A stretch of DNA of 64,000 nt from Panicum virgatum (lineage: Eukaryota; Streptophyta; Magnoliopsida; Poales; Poaceae): assembly GCF_016808335.1 (NCBI RefSeq), contig NC_053148.1:12150063-12214062 (forward strand), in the 5' to 3' direction. Of this stretch, positions 31,433 to 42,562 are shown piece by piece. The translations under genes and the position numbers were made by a program. Position 1 is the stretch's first letter. Each line of letters opens with the position of its first letter. Under the pieces are notes generated by a model, which ran no database searches, was not told the origin of the DNA, and saw nothing but the letters and a program-made list of their open reading frames with translations.

Positions 31433-32740
31433 ACTGATGAATGGTTCGTACTTGATTTTTACTAAAGTGTTAGTACTTGACTGATTGATTTTTGGTCCTT
31501 TTATATATTGCATATAAAGTGTATTAAGATGTGAAATGTCGCATGCATAACTGAAAAAGTGGCTTGGATGACTTATCTGATGAGGGGAGACAATTGGACT
31601 GAAGGATATTCCAGTTCCAAATGTGTTCCATGAAGTACCTGTGAGGGGTAGTTCAGGCGTGATGGATTTACTATTACTGATCTTCATTATCATCATGTTT
31701 AGGTTCTCTATATCTTTGTTGACAAAATTTGTGGCAAATTATGGAATCTCCTTTTTCTTATGCATGTAAGTATGTTCACATGTGTGTCAAATGATGATTT
31801 TATAACTTTTTTTATTTTTAAAATACAAAACCACCTTCGAAACCACCCTCCAGGCCAAATTTATTTAGTTTTGATAGTGGGATGACCTTTGTTATCCGGT
31901 TATGTAATTGAAAGTTGAAAATTAGACTTTGCGATAATTTAAAGGTGTAAATCGGTCTTTTCCCCATTTGTTACCATATGAGCACAATAAAAATAAATAA
32001 ATAAATATAAACACTTCACGCATGGATTGTTTCGTCCGGCAACATTTTAGTCACTCTAGATCGAGCCACTCATGCGCAAATATCCATGGTGGAGGGCGAC
32101 TGGCAAGTAACAGCGAGTGCAAATCAAAGGGGAGCGGGCGCTGAGATCGTAGAGACCTCTGCCAAGGCAAAGGACGTCACGGCATTGCAATTTGCATCGG
32201 AAATAGCGTACAACAAGGATGGCTTCAACGCTAATGGAAGGAACGAATGCCAATCGATGGGTAGTATCAAGGAGAGTAAGCCGTACATGCGAAAAAGATA
32301 TAATTTGCTTGTCCATATTTCACAAATTAAAAAACTACAGTTCGAGAAACCGCCTTTTATTGTTTCGAACATACAACTATTATTCGAAATTTCGAAGCCA
32401 TATTACGCTAGCTAATATTTGATTTGAATAGTCTATATTTAGGTAGCTACACCGATGTAAAATACGAGTTCATTTTCTTTACTTTGTGAGGAACCGGAGA
32501 ATGTTACCTCTCTCTCCCTCTCTATCTTTTTATTAAAAAGGAGCTGACGAGCTGTAGAAAAACAGCCGTGTATTTCATTTCAAAAAAAAAAGAAACAGCA
32601 GCGTTGCTGGTGCAGTTGTGCAGACCTGCAGTCCAGGCAGAAGAATCCAACGCCCCTGACGACGTGGGCCGCCGCCGCGGTCAAAGTCCCCGCTAATCCA
32701 ATCCACTCGACTGGCCCGATCCGCAGAAGGCAGCAGACCC
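31433..32740. other. Gene-free stretch upstream of the DEP/DUF547 gene
   Basis: Mostly AT-rich with no recognised gene. An A-run at about 32,581-32,592 follows 'tgtatttcatttc' and has weak flanking repeats (aaacagc), possibly another tiny LINE stub. The last 100 bases become GC- and pyrimidine-rich, as in a plant promoter. Confidence 0.4.
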
Positions 32741-33913
32741 ACGTGATTGGAAACGTCTCCCAGTCCTCCCTTTTCTTTCTCCCGTTTCTCCCATCAGTTT
32801 CCTCTGCTCGCCCCGCGGTTCCCGCTTCCTACAAGGCTACAACACACCCTCCCGGTCGCCTCTGGTCGGCGTCTCCCCACCCCACTCCGCCGCCGCTCCG
32901 CTCGCCCCCATTTCCTCCCTCTCCCGCCTCCTGCTGTCGCCTCCCTCCCAGTCAAACCCGCCGGCAGCAAACGGGATTCCGGCTCCTCGGCTCTGAAACC
33001 TCGCGTGCGCGGTACGCCCCACCGCTTCCTTGTTCCTCCCTCCCTTTGCTTCCCTCTCGATTAATCTCCGCTGCTTTTTTTTTCTCTGATTTCGTTTTGA
33101 TTCGTCTGTTCAATCGCGCAGCGCCAGGACTCGAGGGTTCAGATTGGGGCCGTTTCTCCGGCGTTCTTCGGCGGATTGGTATGTTTGAAATTTTTTTTGG
33201 GGGGGGGGGGGGGGGTGGATGGGGAACGTTTGGTTCCGTTTTTTTTTTGTCGGTGGATTACTGCGGATATGATTTAGTTGGGGACTGTTTCAGGGTTTAT
33301 CCTCTCGGTGTCTAGCGGTGGCGGGATCTTGCGTTTCGCGTTGGTGCATGATGGTTGTGGTGGTGCGCGGTTGGTTACGGCTGATCTGGTGGGGGGGGGG
33401 GGGGGGGGGAGGGGGGTTATGCTTGTAGACGGTGGGGATTTAGTCGAGTCCAAGCGACATGTTTGTGGGAGGAATGTTTCGTGGGTGTTGTGGCTTGTGT
33501 CGGGAGTTGGAGGCTCGTGTTTGTGCATTCCATTTGTGATATAGTACTAGATGGTTGGAGTTGGGTGATTTGGCCGATGTGTGGTGGTGTCTGCCCGGAC
33601 ATGTAGGACGTAAATGTGTTCCCGTCGGGAGCACATGCGCCATCCATCAATGCATGCCGCGGTGTGTGTTATTTGCGGCCAAGGATATGAGATTCATTCC
33701 TCTCCTGCGCGCTTTAATGAGCGATATCAGAGATTGGGTTGGATGTGTTATTTAAGGAGAGTAGTTGGTGTTAGATTGTGATGTAGTACTAGTGTTTGGA
33801 AGTGTTGATGCAACATGTTCGAATTTAGCATTCGGGTGCATGGTCCTGCCTGGTTGCTGCAATTGAATTGAACAGTGCAGTATCTGAGTCCAAGTTTACC
33901 TTTTAGGCTTTTA

Positions 33914-33963
33914 CCATGCCATGCACAATCTCTTATCTCTGAAGGATTCCATGCCATGCACAA
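33914..33963 (+). repeat. 20-bp insertion between exact 15-bp repeats
   Basis: ccatgccatgcacaa occurs at 33914-33928 and 33949-33963 around 20 bases (tctcttatctctgaaggatt). It has the same layout as the micro-insertions but no A-tail. Confidence 0.55.
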
Positions 33964-34262
33964 CATCTGACGGAGTGGATCTGTGCCCATTCAATGCTGC
34001 ATTCTCTAATCTGCATAATTGATTGTTCGAAAATGGTTGATATTTGTATTTTATTGAGCCACTAAAACCATTAAATTTTCTGTTGCATACTCATGTAAGT
34101 TGCTGATTGGTACTAGACGCTGACCGCATGCCTTGCAGAATTGCATGGGAGCTATGTTAGGAAGATTGCTTTGCACCTATGCAGATTTATTTTTGTTCAA
34201 TGTGCATAAGTGCCAAAATCCCTAGTTGCATAAAATTTATGTCATAAGGTAGTTTGTAAAAT

Positions 34263-34455
34263 CAAGGTTTTAAAAAACGCTAGACGCTAGGCGAACGCTT
34301 GCCTATGGTTTAGAGTTTTTTGTGATTAAACGTAGATTGAACATGATTAAATGTGTGTTGTGATTAAACGACACTGTGATTAAACGCAACGCTTGGCCAC
34401 CGTTCAGCGTTTAATCAAGATTAAACGATGTTTAAAAACGTTTTTTAAAACACTG
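34263..34455. mobile_element. hAT-type MITE (193 bp) in the leader intron
   Basis: The ends CAAGGTTTTAAAAAACG and CAGTGTTTTAAAAAACG (complement) are flanked by the 8-bp duplication tgtaaaat at 34255-34262 and 34456-34463. The body repeats 'gattaaacg'. The ends resemble those of the 421-bp MITE at 19,385 (CAAGGTTTTAAA). Confidence 0.85.
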
Positions 34456-34631
34456 TGTAAAATGTGTATTGGTCATTGTATCACTCACGTTATTTGACTT
34501 CTTAGCACAGTCTTCAATATCTGCTCATTCTTGAAATGTTTCCATTATATTCTTTATATGCTGATTGTCACTATTATTTATTAACAATTTACTGCATGAC
34601 ACATGTGTCCTGCTGAAGGCTATTTTGCATC

Positions 34632-37600
34632 ATGGAGAGTACAGACAAGGATGAGAAAAATCTTGTTGTCACTGAAGAGTGTACTAATCCTGGAGAAAAT
34701 TGTGAAGATGAAGGGGATTTATCAAGGAAAACAGAAATGTTAAATGTAGAAGAATCAACAAATTCTTCGAATGTGGGTTTAAGCAATGAGTCAGAAGCAC
34801 AGATCGAAGTGGGACGTAACTCAGAAAAGGACTTAAATGGACAGATGAATGAAAGTGCAAGTTCAGATGCCATGGAACCTTTACACTCAAACCAGATCAC
34901 AAAAGATATTCATGTGGAAGACAAATCTGAAGAGCCAGTGTTTGATGGTACTGAGGTTCCTGAAATGGAAGAAATGAGGCGTTCGTCCAATCAGTCTGCG
35001 GAACTTGACTCAGAGGCTCAGGTTTCTGTAATCAATGAGTGGGCTGTTGCAATCAAGAACTTTGTTAAAGAAAAGAGTGCCATTGCGGTTTCAACATTTA
35101 TGCGGCGCCTTTCTGGCAAAAAGGACGAGAATGAGTTCAAGGTTGAAGCTGACAAGAGTGATGGTTCAGAATGCATCGACAGCGAGAAGACTGGGTCTGA
35201 TGCTGAACCTAAAACTAAAGAGGTGCAGCAGAAAACCGACGAAAGAACTGCATGGAATCCACTAAACTTGATTAAATTTGGACGAGATTTTGATACTTTT
35301 ACAACTGGGGAAGCAGGGCCTGAAGATGTGCCAAATTTGTCGGAGCAGTCGAAAGTGAAGGGTAGGATTATAATATACACAAAACTGGGGTGTGAGGATT
35401 GCAAAATGGTTCGTCTATTCTTGCATCAGAAAAGGCTCAAGTATGTGGAGATCAACATTGATATCTTCCCTAGCAGAAAGTTGGAGTTGGAGAAGAATTC
35501 TGGATCATCCAGTGTACCAAAAGTTTATTTCAATGACCTGCTGATTGGAGGATTAGTTGAGTTGAAGAAAATGGAAGATTCTGGCATACTTGATGAGAAT
35601 ATCGGTGTACTTTTCAAAGAAGAACCTTCATCTTCTGCTCCCTTACCTCCCTTACCTGGAGAAGATGATGAATCTGGAAGTGGGAAGATGGATGAGCTGG
35701 CAACCATTGTCAGAAAGATGAGAGAATCGGTCACTCCTAAAGATAGATTTTATAAGATCAGAAGATTTAGTAACTGCTTTCTTGGTAGCGAAGCTGTGGA
35801 TTTCTTATCAGAAGATCAGTATTTGGAGAGAGATGAGGTAAAGCACCTATGATGCATGCCAAAATTCTCTTCTTTAAGAGCCATGTTAGTGTTACACGGT
35901 TCCACCTTACAATATGGGTTTTGAATATTCTCCAACTCTTGGTACTGGATTTAACTTAGCTACTGATGGCAAAATTGCATGTTTCATATCATTATGTTGT
36001 GAAAGGACTTTTCATTCCCTCCCTCCCTCCCTCCCTCTGTTTTTTTCCTTGTAACTGAGAATTTCTACCGCTTTTTCATTAATTTCTGTTATCCATTTAG
36101 GCAGTGGAATTTGGAAGGAAGCTTGGAAGCAAATACTTCTTTCGTCATGTTGTAGAGTAAGTTTTGAAATTAACATGAAATATTCTTTGCATTCTATCAT
36201 ATCCATCTGTATTGGTGGACAATTTGGAAGTTGTTAATATCAACTTCTGTCACTGCAGTGAAAATGTCTTTGAAGATGGAAATCACTTATACCGCTTCCT
36301 GGATCATGAACCCATAGTTATGACTCAGTGCTACAACATCCCTAGGGGCATTATTGATGTTGCACCGAAGCCCATTGCTGAAGTGGCATCAAGGTTGAGA
36401 TTGTTATCTTATGCCATTTTTGAAGCTTATGTATCTGTGGATGGTAGGCATGTTGACTACAGAAGCATCCAGGACTGTGAGGAATTTAAAAGGTCAGTGC
36501 TTAGCTGTATATACTTGGTCAAGATGCGAAAATCAAAGTATACTGCATAATCCACGTATTGTTTGCTTCAATATACTACAACGGCTGGTTGTTTTATATT
36601 GTTCTTCTAGCAGATTTTTAAGTTGATGCATATGTTTAGGTTTGTAATATAATGAGTACAGATGTTTAGGTTCGTAACATAATGGGAAGACCCTGATATA
36701 TTGTTTGAGCCTGCTCTTTATATAAATTATGCTGTAAATTATAAATAGCAATTTTCTTTTATACACATTACTGATGTTATTTATTTATTACTTTGTGGTG
36801 CCATTTGTGATGATGAGTGCATTTTACCAACTCTCATTTCTTCTACATAGGTATATTAGAACAATTGAGGAGCTCCAAAGGGTGGAAATTGATGACTTAT
36901 CACGTGAAGAAAAGCTAGCTTTCTTCATAAATCTCTACAACATGATGGCTATTCATGCATTAGTGACATGTGGCGTTCCTGCCGGACCACTGGACAGGAG
37001 AAAGTTTTTTGGAGATTTCAAGTATGTCATTGGTGGATGTTTATTACTTTATCTCCTTCTGTAAGCAAAGAACTTCTCTTCAGTGTCATATGATTTGACA
37101 CCGAATGAAAAAATCAGTAATCCACTATTGATTGGTAATTTCATGCTGGTTATGTATTTGTTCGTTTTCATGTAGAAATGTGAAATATGTATTCTCAAGC
37201 TAAGTTTCTAGTAGCAGATTACTGGAGAAGGAATATAGATAGCCTATCAGACGAACATTGTATATTTAATATATTCCTTTGTGTGTTTCTAGAAATTTAG
37301 ATGTTTAGGTTCAGCAGATGTTGTAAACAAAAAGTTACAATACACGAAGAAAGTAAAACATATGTTATAGAAGTTGTCTGCTGCACCGTTCCACAATTGA
37401 GGTTGATGTATGAGAGGCTGAAAAGTTTGTCTCCTTGCCAAAACAACCATTACATTGTCACAACCCTTACTAAGGTGTAGCAGTATTATACTACTTGCAT
37501 ATTACATCATTAAGCACCCTGTAACTAATTACTGAGACCTTTTTTTAGATTATGGAAAACAAATTACTGAGACCTACAAGCCACTCAGGAGTTAACTAGA

Positions 37601-38394
37601 TTTGTGATGAGAATAATTAGTCATTCATCTTGTTCCCTGTAAATGTAGGTGGCCCTTCCATACCATGAACCTCTTGTTCACTTTGCTTTGGTATGTGGCA
37701 CCAAATCTGGACCTGCACTTAGGTGTTACTCGCCAGGAGATATTGATAAAGAATTGATGGAAGCTGCACGTGATTTCCTAAGGAATGGTGGACTGATTGT
37801 TGACCCTGATGCCAAAGTCGCATCTGCAAGCAAGGTTTTAAAATGGTAAGCCGATTGTTGTTCTTGCTTAGTCATAGTCCCTTGACCATTTTACTGCTTT
37901 CACTTGGTAGTGTGCATGCCGAAAACTGTCAAATCAAAAATAACCATGCATATATCAATGCTACTCTTGGAGAATCCGTGCTTTGATATGGGCAATTATA
38001 TTGTTAACTCAAGATACAAAGTGTACTTCAGATACGAGTACAATTATGCAACTGCAGAAATATAAGAAAGGATGGATTTTATAGAATGCATAACATGCTA
38101 CCTGCATCCGGACGTTGATAGTAACAAATTGTTGAAAGAAAGCATGCTTGAAAATTATGATCAAGATCTTGATAGCGATAATAGTGAATTTATTAATAAT
38201 TACTTTCTCAGCTCAATCGCATGGTCCACATGGTTTTCAGGTATAGCACAGATTTTGGCAAGAATGAGACGGAAGTGCTGAAGCACGCCGCAAACTATCT
38301 TGAGCCCGCACAGTCAGAGCAGCTCTTGGAACTTCTTGCGAGCACGCAGCTGAAAGTCGTGTACCAACCCTACGACTGGAGCATAAACATCTAG
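34632..38394 (+). CDS. Glutaredoxin-like/DEP/DUF547 protein; one exon apparently missing
   Basis: Exons by frame and GT-AG signals: 34632-35837, 36101-36156, 36259-36492, 36851-about 37038, 37649-37845 and 38241-38394 (stop TAG). The protein has an acidic, low-complexity N-terminus (residues 1-240). A glutaredoxin-like domain (about 243-320) follows, with a CEDC motif at 254-257 and the cis-proline motif SVPKVYF near 296. A DEP domain (about 360-440, DRFYKIRRFSNCFLGSEAVDFL ... ENVFEDGNHLYRFLDHEP) and a C-terminal DUF547 domain (REEKLAFFINLYNMMAIHAL; VALPYHEPLVHFALVCGTKSGP) complete it. Plants have a conserved gene with this architecture, described as a disulfide oxidoreductase-like protein; its substrate is not known to me. 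Between FKYVIGG (about 37,036) and VALPYHE (37,649) the family normally has about 35 more residues, which I could not find in any frame. Joining the visible exons shifts frame and stops within about eight codons. Confidence 0.82.
37527..37575 (-). repeat. 21-bp micro-insertion with 14-bp target duplication (intron)
   Basis: aattactgagacct is found at 37527-37540 and 37562-37575. The insert starts with six T, then agattatggaaaaca, so on the minus strand it ends ATCT plus an A-tail. It lies in the intron where an exon appears to be missing. Confidence 0.6.
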
Positions 38395-38916
38395 ACGCAG
38401 CTTGATGTGCATCCGCGTGTTCCGGTTACATTTGCATACCTGTTGCACAAAGTTCCGTGGATCCGTGCCGCTCATGTACCCACATTTCCCATTCTGAAGC
38501 AGGGTGCACCTCTGACAGAGCGTTCTTATATTGGGGCAAAATGGATGATTACCAAATGACCTGATATATGTTGCATTGGTTTGACTGGATGAGCGTTTTG
38601 AACCGTTGATGCGGCCTTCCCCAATTGGTGCTACTCAAATTATTTGTTATTGCTGCTATTCAGTGTCCTGTGGGCCATCCGTGTCATTGGGCGAGTTTCG
38701 CACCTCCTCATTTTATTGATAATGAGTCATCACTCCCTCTGTCACTCGAGAAAGGTTTTATTGGCTGGCCCACAAGTCAGCGAGATGATGCCTGTCTCAC
38801 TAATGGCTCCTCTCGGCTCTGCCCTCTGTGGCAAGTGGAAAAAGTGCCGTTGCGTGCCGGCGAGGTCGGGACCGTCTACAACTGGATTACACTCCAGGGC
38901 CGCCGCCTAAGCCATT
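38395..38916 (+). other. 3' untranslated region of the DEP/DUF547 gene
   Basis: The sequence downstream of the TAG runs to the edge of the NAC inverted repeat. No clear poly(A) signal was singled out and no other gene was recognised. Confidence 0.45.
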
Positions 38917-39150
38917 AGAGTTGCAATGTGCTATGAATTCCTATATTTTCTGCATGGCCATCGGTTCCATCAATCTCATACACATCAGAGGAATTTGCAT
39001 ACAGATAGAATCAGAAGGGAGAGGAAAATCAGTAACCAACTAGTCACAGAAGTAAATTCTGAAGATTACCAGCTTATAAAACAAAAGATAAACACAACAG
39101 GGGTATGTTAAATATCTCTTCTTCGTGGTACAAGCTTCCAACTACAGGCC

Positions 39151-39414
39151 TCAAAATTGAGCTAAGAGCTAAGAAGTTTGCACGAAATCAATAGACATCA
39201 GTTGTCGCAACAAGTTCAGGCTTCTCCGTGCTTGATGAACAGAGCTAATAGGCTACATAGGATTGGTTGGGCACAGTGTCAAAACTAAGCTAAGACCTAA
39301 GAAGTTTGCAGAAAATCAACAGACATTAGTTGTCCGAACAAGTTCAGGCTTCTCTGCACTTGATCAACACTTCAACAGAGCTAACAGGCTGCATAGGATT
39401 GGTTGAGCCCAGCG
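39151..39414 (-). repeat. Tandem duplication of the NAC gene end and 3' flank
   Basis: The units 39151-39278 and 39279-39414 are clearly related. Both contain 'taagaagtttgca' and 'caagttcaggcttctc' and end 'cataggattggttg'. The second unit includes the last 11 codons and stop of the gene. The right arm has the same tandem pair (about 52,955-53,225), so the tandem is older than the inverted duplication. Confidence 0.85.
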
Positions 39415-40922
39415 ATGAAGGAATCTGCAGGCTCCATGCAGCCACGATGCAGAGTAGATGATGCCATTGCCACCTGACCGGCGCCGACGCCATTGCACGG
39501 TGATCCAGTCTGGTCGAAGAAGCTTGATCCCACAGCATCGGCATCAAGATATGCTCCCATTTCCGTCACTGCTGACAAGACGCACGGGTCGGTTGAGGGC
39601 AAGTCGCCGAGGGAACGCATGAACTCATCGAGGTCGAAGTTGTCGAGAAAGCTCAAATCCAAGGAAGTATCCACGGTGATGCCGCCGGGGTTGAGGTCCT
39701 GGTTCGCCGAAATTGACACCGGCGCTGCGAGCTGGCCTGCATCAGTGGGGCAATTCCCATAGGCGTGATCCACCATCACCGTGGAAGAAGAACAGCTTGG
39801 TTGCGAAGTTGATATGTCGAGCAGAGGATCATCTGCCACACGCCGCCGGGCCGCGGCTTGAGCTGCTTCGTCGGCCAAGGAATCCGCTTCTCCCCTCTTT
39901 CGCTTCTTGCCGTGGCCGCTGAACCGGATGCGGTAAAGCCTCATCTGCGATGCCGCCAGGTGGTCCGGGGCGGTGATCGCGTACTCGTGCATCACCCACC
40001 CCGTGCTGCCCTTCTCGCCGCCTTCCTGGAAGCTCAGAGCTTTCTTGCGCCACACCACCTCCGCGCCGGCACCGCCGGGGACAGCAACCCGCAGCTTCTC
40101 GCCATCGACGCAAGTCCTCTCGCCGTTCCAGAACCCGCCGCCTGCGCATGTCCGCTTCTGCCGCGAACCCTTGCCGCTCCTTGCCTGCCCCAGAGCGAAG
40201 AAGAACGCGTCGTCTTTGCATCCGTTGCGCTCGAGGAGCTCCCACGGCGGCGCGCTCAGCGGGTCGTCGTCGAGGATGAGGCCATCCAGCGGGAGTGGCT
40301 GGCCCAGGATGCGGCGGAGGAGGTACTGCTCGACGACATCGCCGTCCTCGGGGGCAAAGAGGAAGCCCGGCGGGAGGCCGAGCGCGCGCGGCACCTCCAT
40401 GGCGCCGCTCTGCTTCCTCCCGTAGCTGCTGCGTCGGATGTGGTACAGCCTCAGGGGCGAGCGGGCAAGATCCTCCGGGGCGGTGACCGCGTACTCATGC
40501 ATCACCCATCCCGTGCTTCCCTTCTCGCCGCCGCCGCCGCCGTGGAAGTTGAGGGCCTTCTTGCGCCACGCGGCCTCCGTGCCGCCGCCGCCGCCGGGGA
40601 CGCGCAGCCCTTTGCCTTCCGCGCACGTCTTCTGCCCCTCCCACCAGCCGCCTCCCGCGCAAGTCCGCTTCTGCCGCGTCCCCTTCCCGCACCGCGCCTG
40701 CCCCTCCGCGAGTAAGAATGCTTCCTCCTTGCGCCCGTTCCGCTCAAGAAGCTCCCACGGCGGCGCGCTCAGCGGGTCGTCCTCAAGGATGAGGCCATCG
40801 ATCTGAGGCCGCCAGCCCAGGAGGCGGGGGAGGAGGTAGTACTCCACCGCCACCTCATCCTCGGGAGCGAACACGAAGCATGCCGGGAGCTCGCCCATGC
40901 GCAGAGCCGCCTCCATCGCCAT
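39381..40922 (-). CDS. Double-NAC-domain transcription factor, left copy (513 aa)
   Basis: An intact single-exon frame of 513 residues. NAC proteins are plant-specific transcription factors that bind DNA as dimers through an N-terminal NAC domain. Here two divergent NAC domains lie in tandem. The first (about 10-165) runs from ELPACFVFAPEDEVAVEYYLLPRLLG through GKGTRQKRTCAGGGWWEGQKTC to GSTGWVMHEYAVT. The second (about 178-335) runs from GLPPGFLFAPEDGDVVEQYLLRRILG through GKGSRQKRTCAGGGFWNGERTC to GSTGWVMHEYAIT. Each keeps the NAC order A to E (GFxFxPxDxxxVxxYL, the basic G(S/T)RxxRT segment, GWVMHEY). A basic KKRKRG stretch is a probable nuclear signal, and the C-terminus is acidic (DLSFLDNFDLDEFM), as in activation regions. 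It differs from the right copy at about 18 residues. Confidence 0.92.
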   Translation of the reverse strand: MAMEAALRMGELPACFVFAPEDEVAVEYYLLPRLLGWRPQIDGLILEDDPLSAPPWELLERNGRKEEAFLLAEGQARCGKGTRQKRTCAGGGWWEGQKTCAEGKGLRVPGGGGGTEAAWRKKALNFHGGGGGEKGSTGWVMHEYAVTAPEDLARSPLRLYHIRRSSYGRKQSGAMEVPRALGLPPGFLFAPEDGDVVEQYLLRRILGQPLPLDGLILDDDPLSAPPWELLERNGCKDDAFFFALGQARSGKGSRQKRTCAGGGFWNGERTCVDGEKLRVAVPGGAGAEVVWRKKALSFQEGGEKGSTGWVMHEYAITAPDHLAASQMRLYRIRFSGHGKKRKRGEADSLADEAAQAAARRRVADDPLLDISTSQPSCSSSTVMVDHAYGNCPTDAGQLAAPVSISANQDLNPGGITVDTSLDLSFLDNFDLDEFMRSLGDLPSTDPCVLSAVTEMGAYLDADAVGSSFFDQTGSPCNGVGAGQVAMASSTLHRGCMEPADSFIAGLNQSYAAC

Positions 40923-41784
40923 GCGCCGCGCTCAGGTGGTGGGTTAGGGCTTAAGCGCGAGGATTTGGGGGAGAGGGAGAAGAAGAACTGGCGCCCCCAT
41001 ATTTATTGGGGCCGTCAGGGAAGCGGATCTGGGGCGGGGCGCGAAGGCCACCGGGCATGTCCGATCGGACAGGCGACAGCTGTTCTTTTCCTGTTCGGAG
41101 GAGTCGGATTGGCTTCAAAATATGGAAATATTTTCCTTCCTACTGGCTACAACTAGTATGAATTACTACCTGGATCGTCACTCATAAATACAGTATCTCC
41201 TCTCCGAGAACATATATTTGGAATAGTTATCATATAATTCAGAGTATTGTAAAAGAAGTATACATTCAGTTTATCGACTAACAGTTTTCACTTGTAAAGC
41301 AGCCAATGCTTTGTCCCATTTTAATTAAACAAGATTGTTAACAAATCAGTTTTCAGCTCATACATGTACTCCTAGTTCAACATTACAACTGATTCTTCAG
41401 AATCTGAACAAAATCCATAAAGTTACTACATTCAACACGATGCTGCCTTCAACATTCCAAACCACCATGTCAACAAGAATTTGACACTGATGATGTACCT
41501 GTCAGTTGTTAGTTTATTGCAATGCAAACAGTGATACTTGGCTAGTCTGAAGAGTTTTGAAAGCTTTGACACTGACACTGAAATTAACTAGGAGTGGAAC
41601 TCTGCAGTGGCCCAAAGTTCAGACGGGAATGAAGCCAAAGTGAATCAACAAATAACATCAGGTAACTGGTGCATGGTACTTAACAGTTGAACCATACTAA
41701 AAGGAGTGCGCACAGAAACATTAATCTAAACAGAATCAGGTGCTCCAACCTCCTAGGCCAGTAGTATGGACTGGGTAAGACTAA

Positions 41785-41895
41785 TAGGGAAGCCACGAGG
41801 ATCTGGGGCGGGCCACCGGGCCAGTCCGATCGGACAGGCGACAGCTGTTCTTTTCCTCTGTTCGGTGGAGTCGGATTGGCTTCAAATTATGGATG
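41785..41895 (-). repeat. Third copy of the NAC promoter segment
   Basis: From 'gaagccacgaggatctggggcgggccaccggg' to 'ggagtcggattggcttcaaa', this repeats the promoter piece of the left NAC gene (about 41,025-41,125), including the palindrome tccgatcgga. It is followed by unrelated sequence, so it is a relic. Wording such as 'ggatctggggcgggccaccgggcc' matches the right arm (51,320-51,350) better than the neighbouring left-arm copy. Confidence 0.8.
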
Positions 41896-42562
41896 CGCCT
41901 TGATCGAACCTTCTGTTCGTTTTTTTATCACATGATCGATGCATGCCCAATTAGGTTAACTTAACTATTAACCATATGTTTTTACTAATTAGGTTTCTTT
42001 CTTATATTTTAGTTTAGATATGAACTCCATTAGGTTTCTTTCTTATATTTTAGTTTATATTAGTACTAATTATCACATGCTCCGCCCAATTGCATCCGCA
42101 CACTTCTGCATTCTCTTCTCTGCCTCCATTCCCGGCGACCGGTGGCGAACAACCACGGAAGCTCGCGACATGCTCCACCAGCGGCAGCATAGCGAGCAGC
42201 GACGTCCCATGCTGATGAGTGAGACGTCGTGTGATGCAAGTGCCAACCTCGGATGTGGGGCGCAACCCATCGGCACCCCGTCGAGTGGCGACGTGCACGG
42301 GAAGCACGGCTCGGCGCCCTGCCTGCTTGAGCGCGGATTGGCATCCTCAACGAGCGTGCACCGACGCAGCGAGAAACATGACGTCTTAGCCGAGGGCGGC
42401 GCCCCCGACAATTGAGCACCAAAGCATGGTTGCTAGCAAGCCCCGGCGAGCACGCAAGCAATCGCGGCCCCTTTTTCATTTACTTTTCCTTTTTCTGAAA
42501 TTGAATTTTTTTCATAAAGCTTTTCCTGCAAATTTTTGTTCTCCACAACTTTGCAAGACAAA

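Larger units (their letters stand above)
32745..34631 (+). promoter_or_regulatory. 5' untranslated region and leader intron of the DEP/DUF547 gene
   Basis: A CT-rich leader (about 32,745-33,060) is followed by a probable small intron ending 'ttcaatcgcgcag' at 33,121. A short exon then runs to a GT donor at 33,179 (gcggattg|gtatgt). The next good acceptor before the ATG is 'cctgctgaag' at 34,619, so a leader intron of about 1.4 kb is likely. The intron contains pure G runs of 17 (33,199-33,215) and 19 (33,391-33,409), a hAT MITE and one micro-insertion. Boundaries are inferred from splice signals alone. Confidence 0.5.
38917..41760. repeat. Left arm of the NAC inverted duplication
   Basis: This segment is the reverse complement of 50597-53548, with small insertions and deletions. 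Similarity begins near 'gttgcaatgtgc' (38,917) and ends near 'ccaacctcctaggc' (41,760). It covers the whole NAC gene, its 3' flank, and about 840 bp upstream of the ATG. Confidence 0.92.

Noticed and set aside
32086..32415. 109-residue open frame upstream of the DEP/DUF547 gene
   Set aside because: Ordinary composition, no domain, no splice or promoter context; left as intergenic.
32559..32602. Another micro-insertion (tgtatttcatttc plus A-run)
   Set aside because: The flanking repeats share only about seven bases (aaacagc), too short to separate from chance.
39858..40715. 285-residue open frame antisense to the left NAC gene (and a 422-residue one at 51192-52460)
   Set aside because: They are mirror frames of a very GC-rich coding sequence, with Arg/Pro/Ala-rich translations and no domain, while the NAC frames are clearly genuine.
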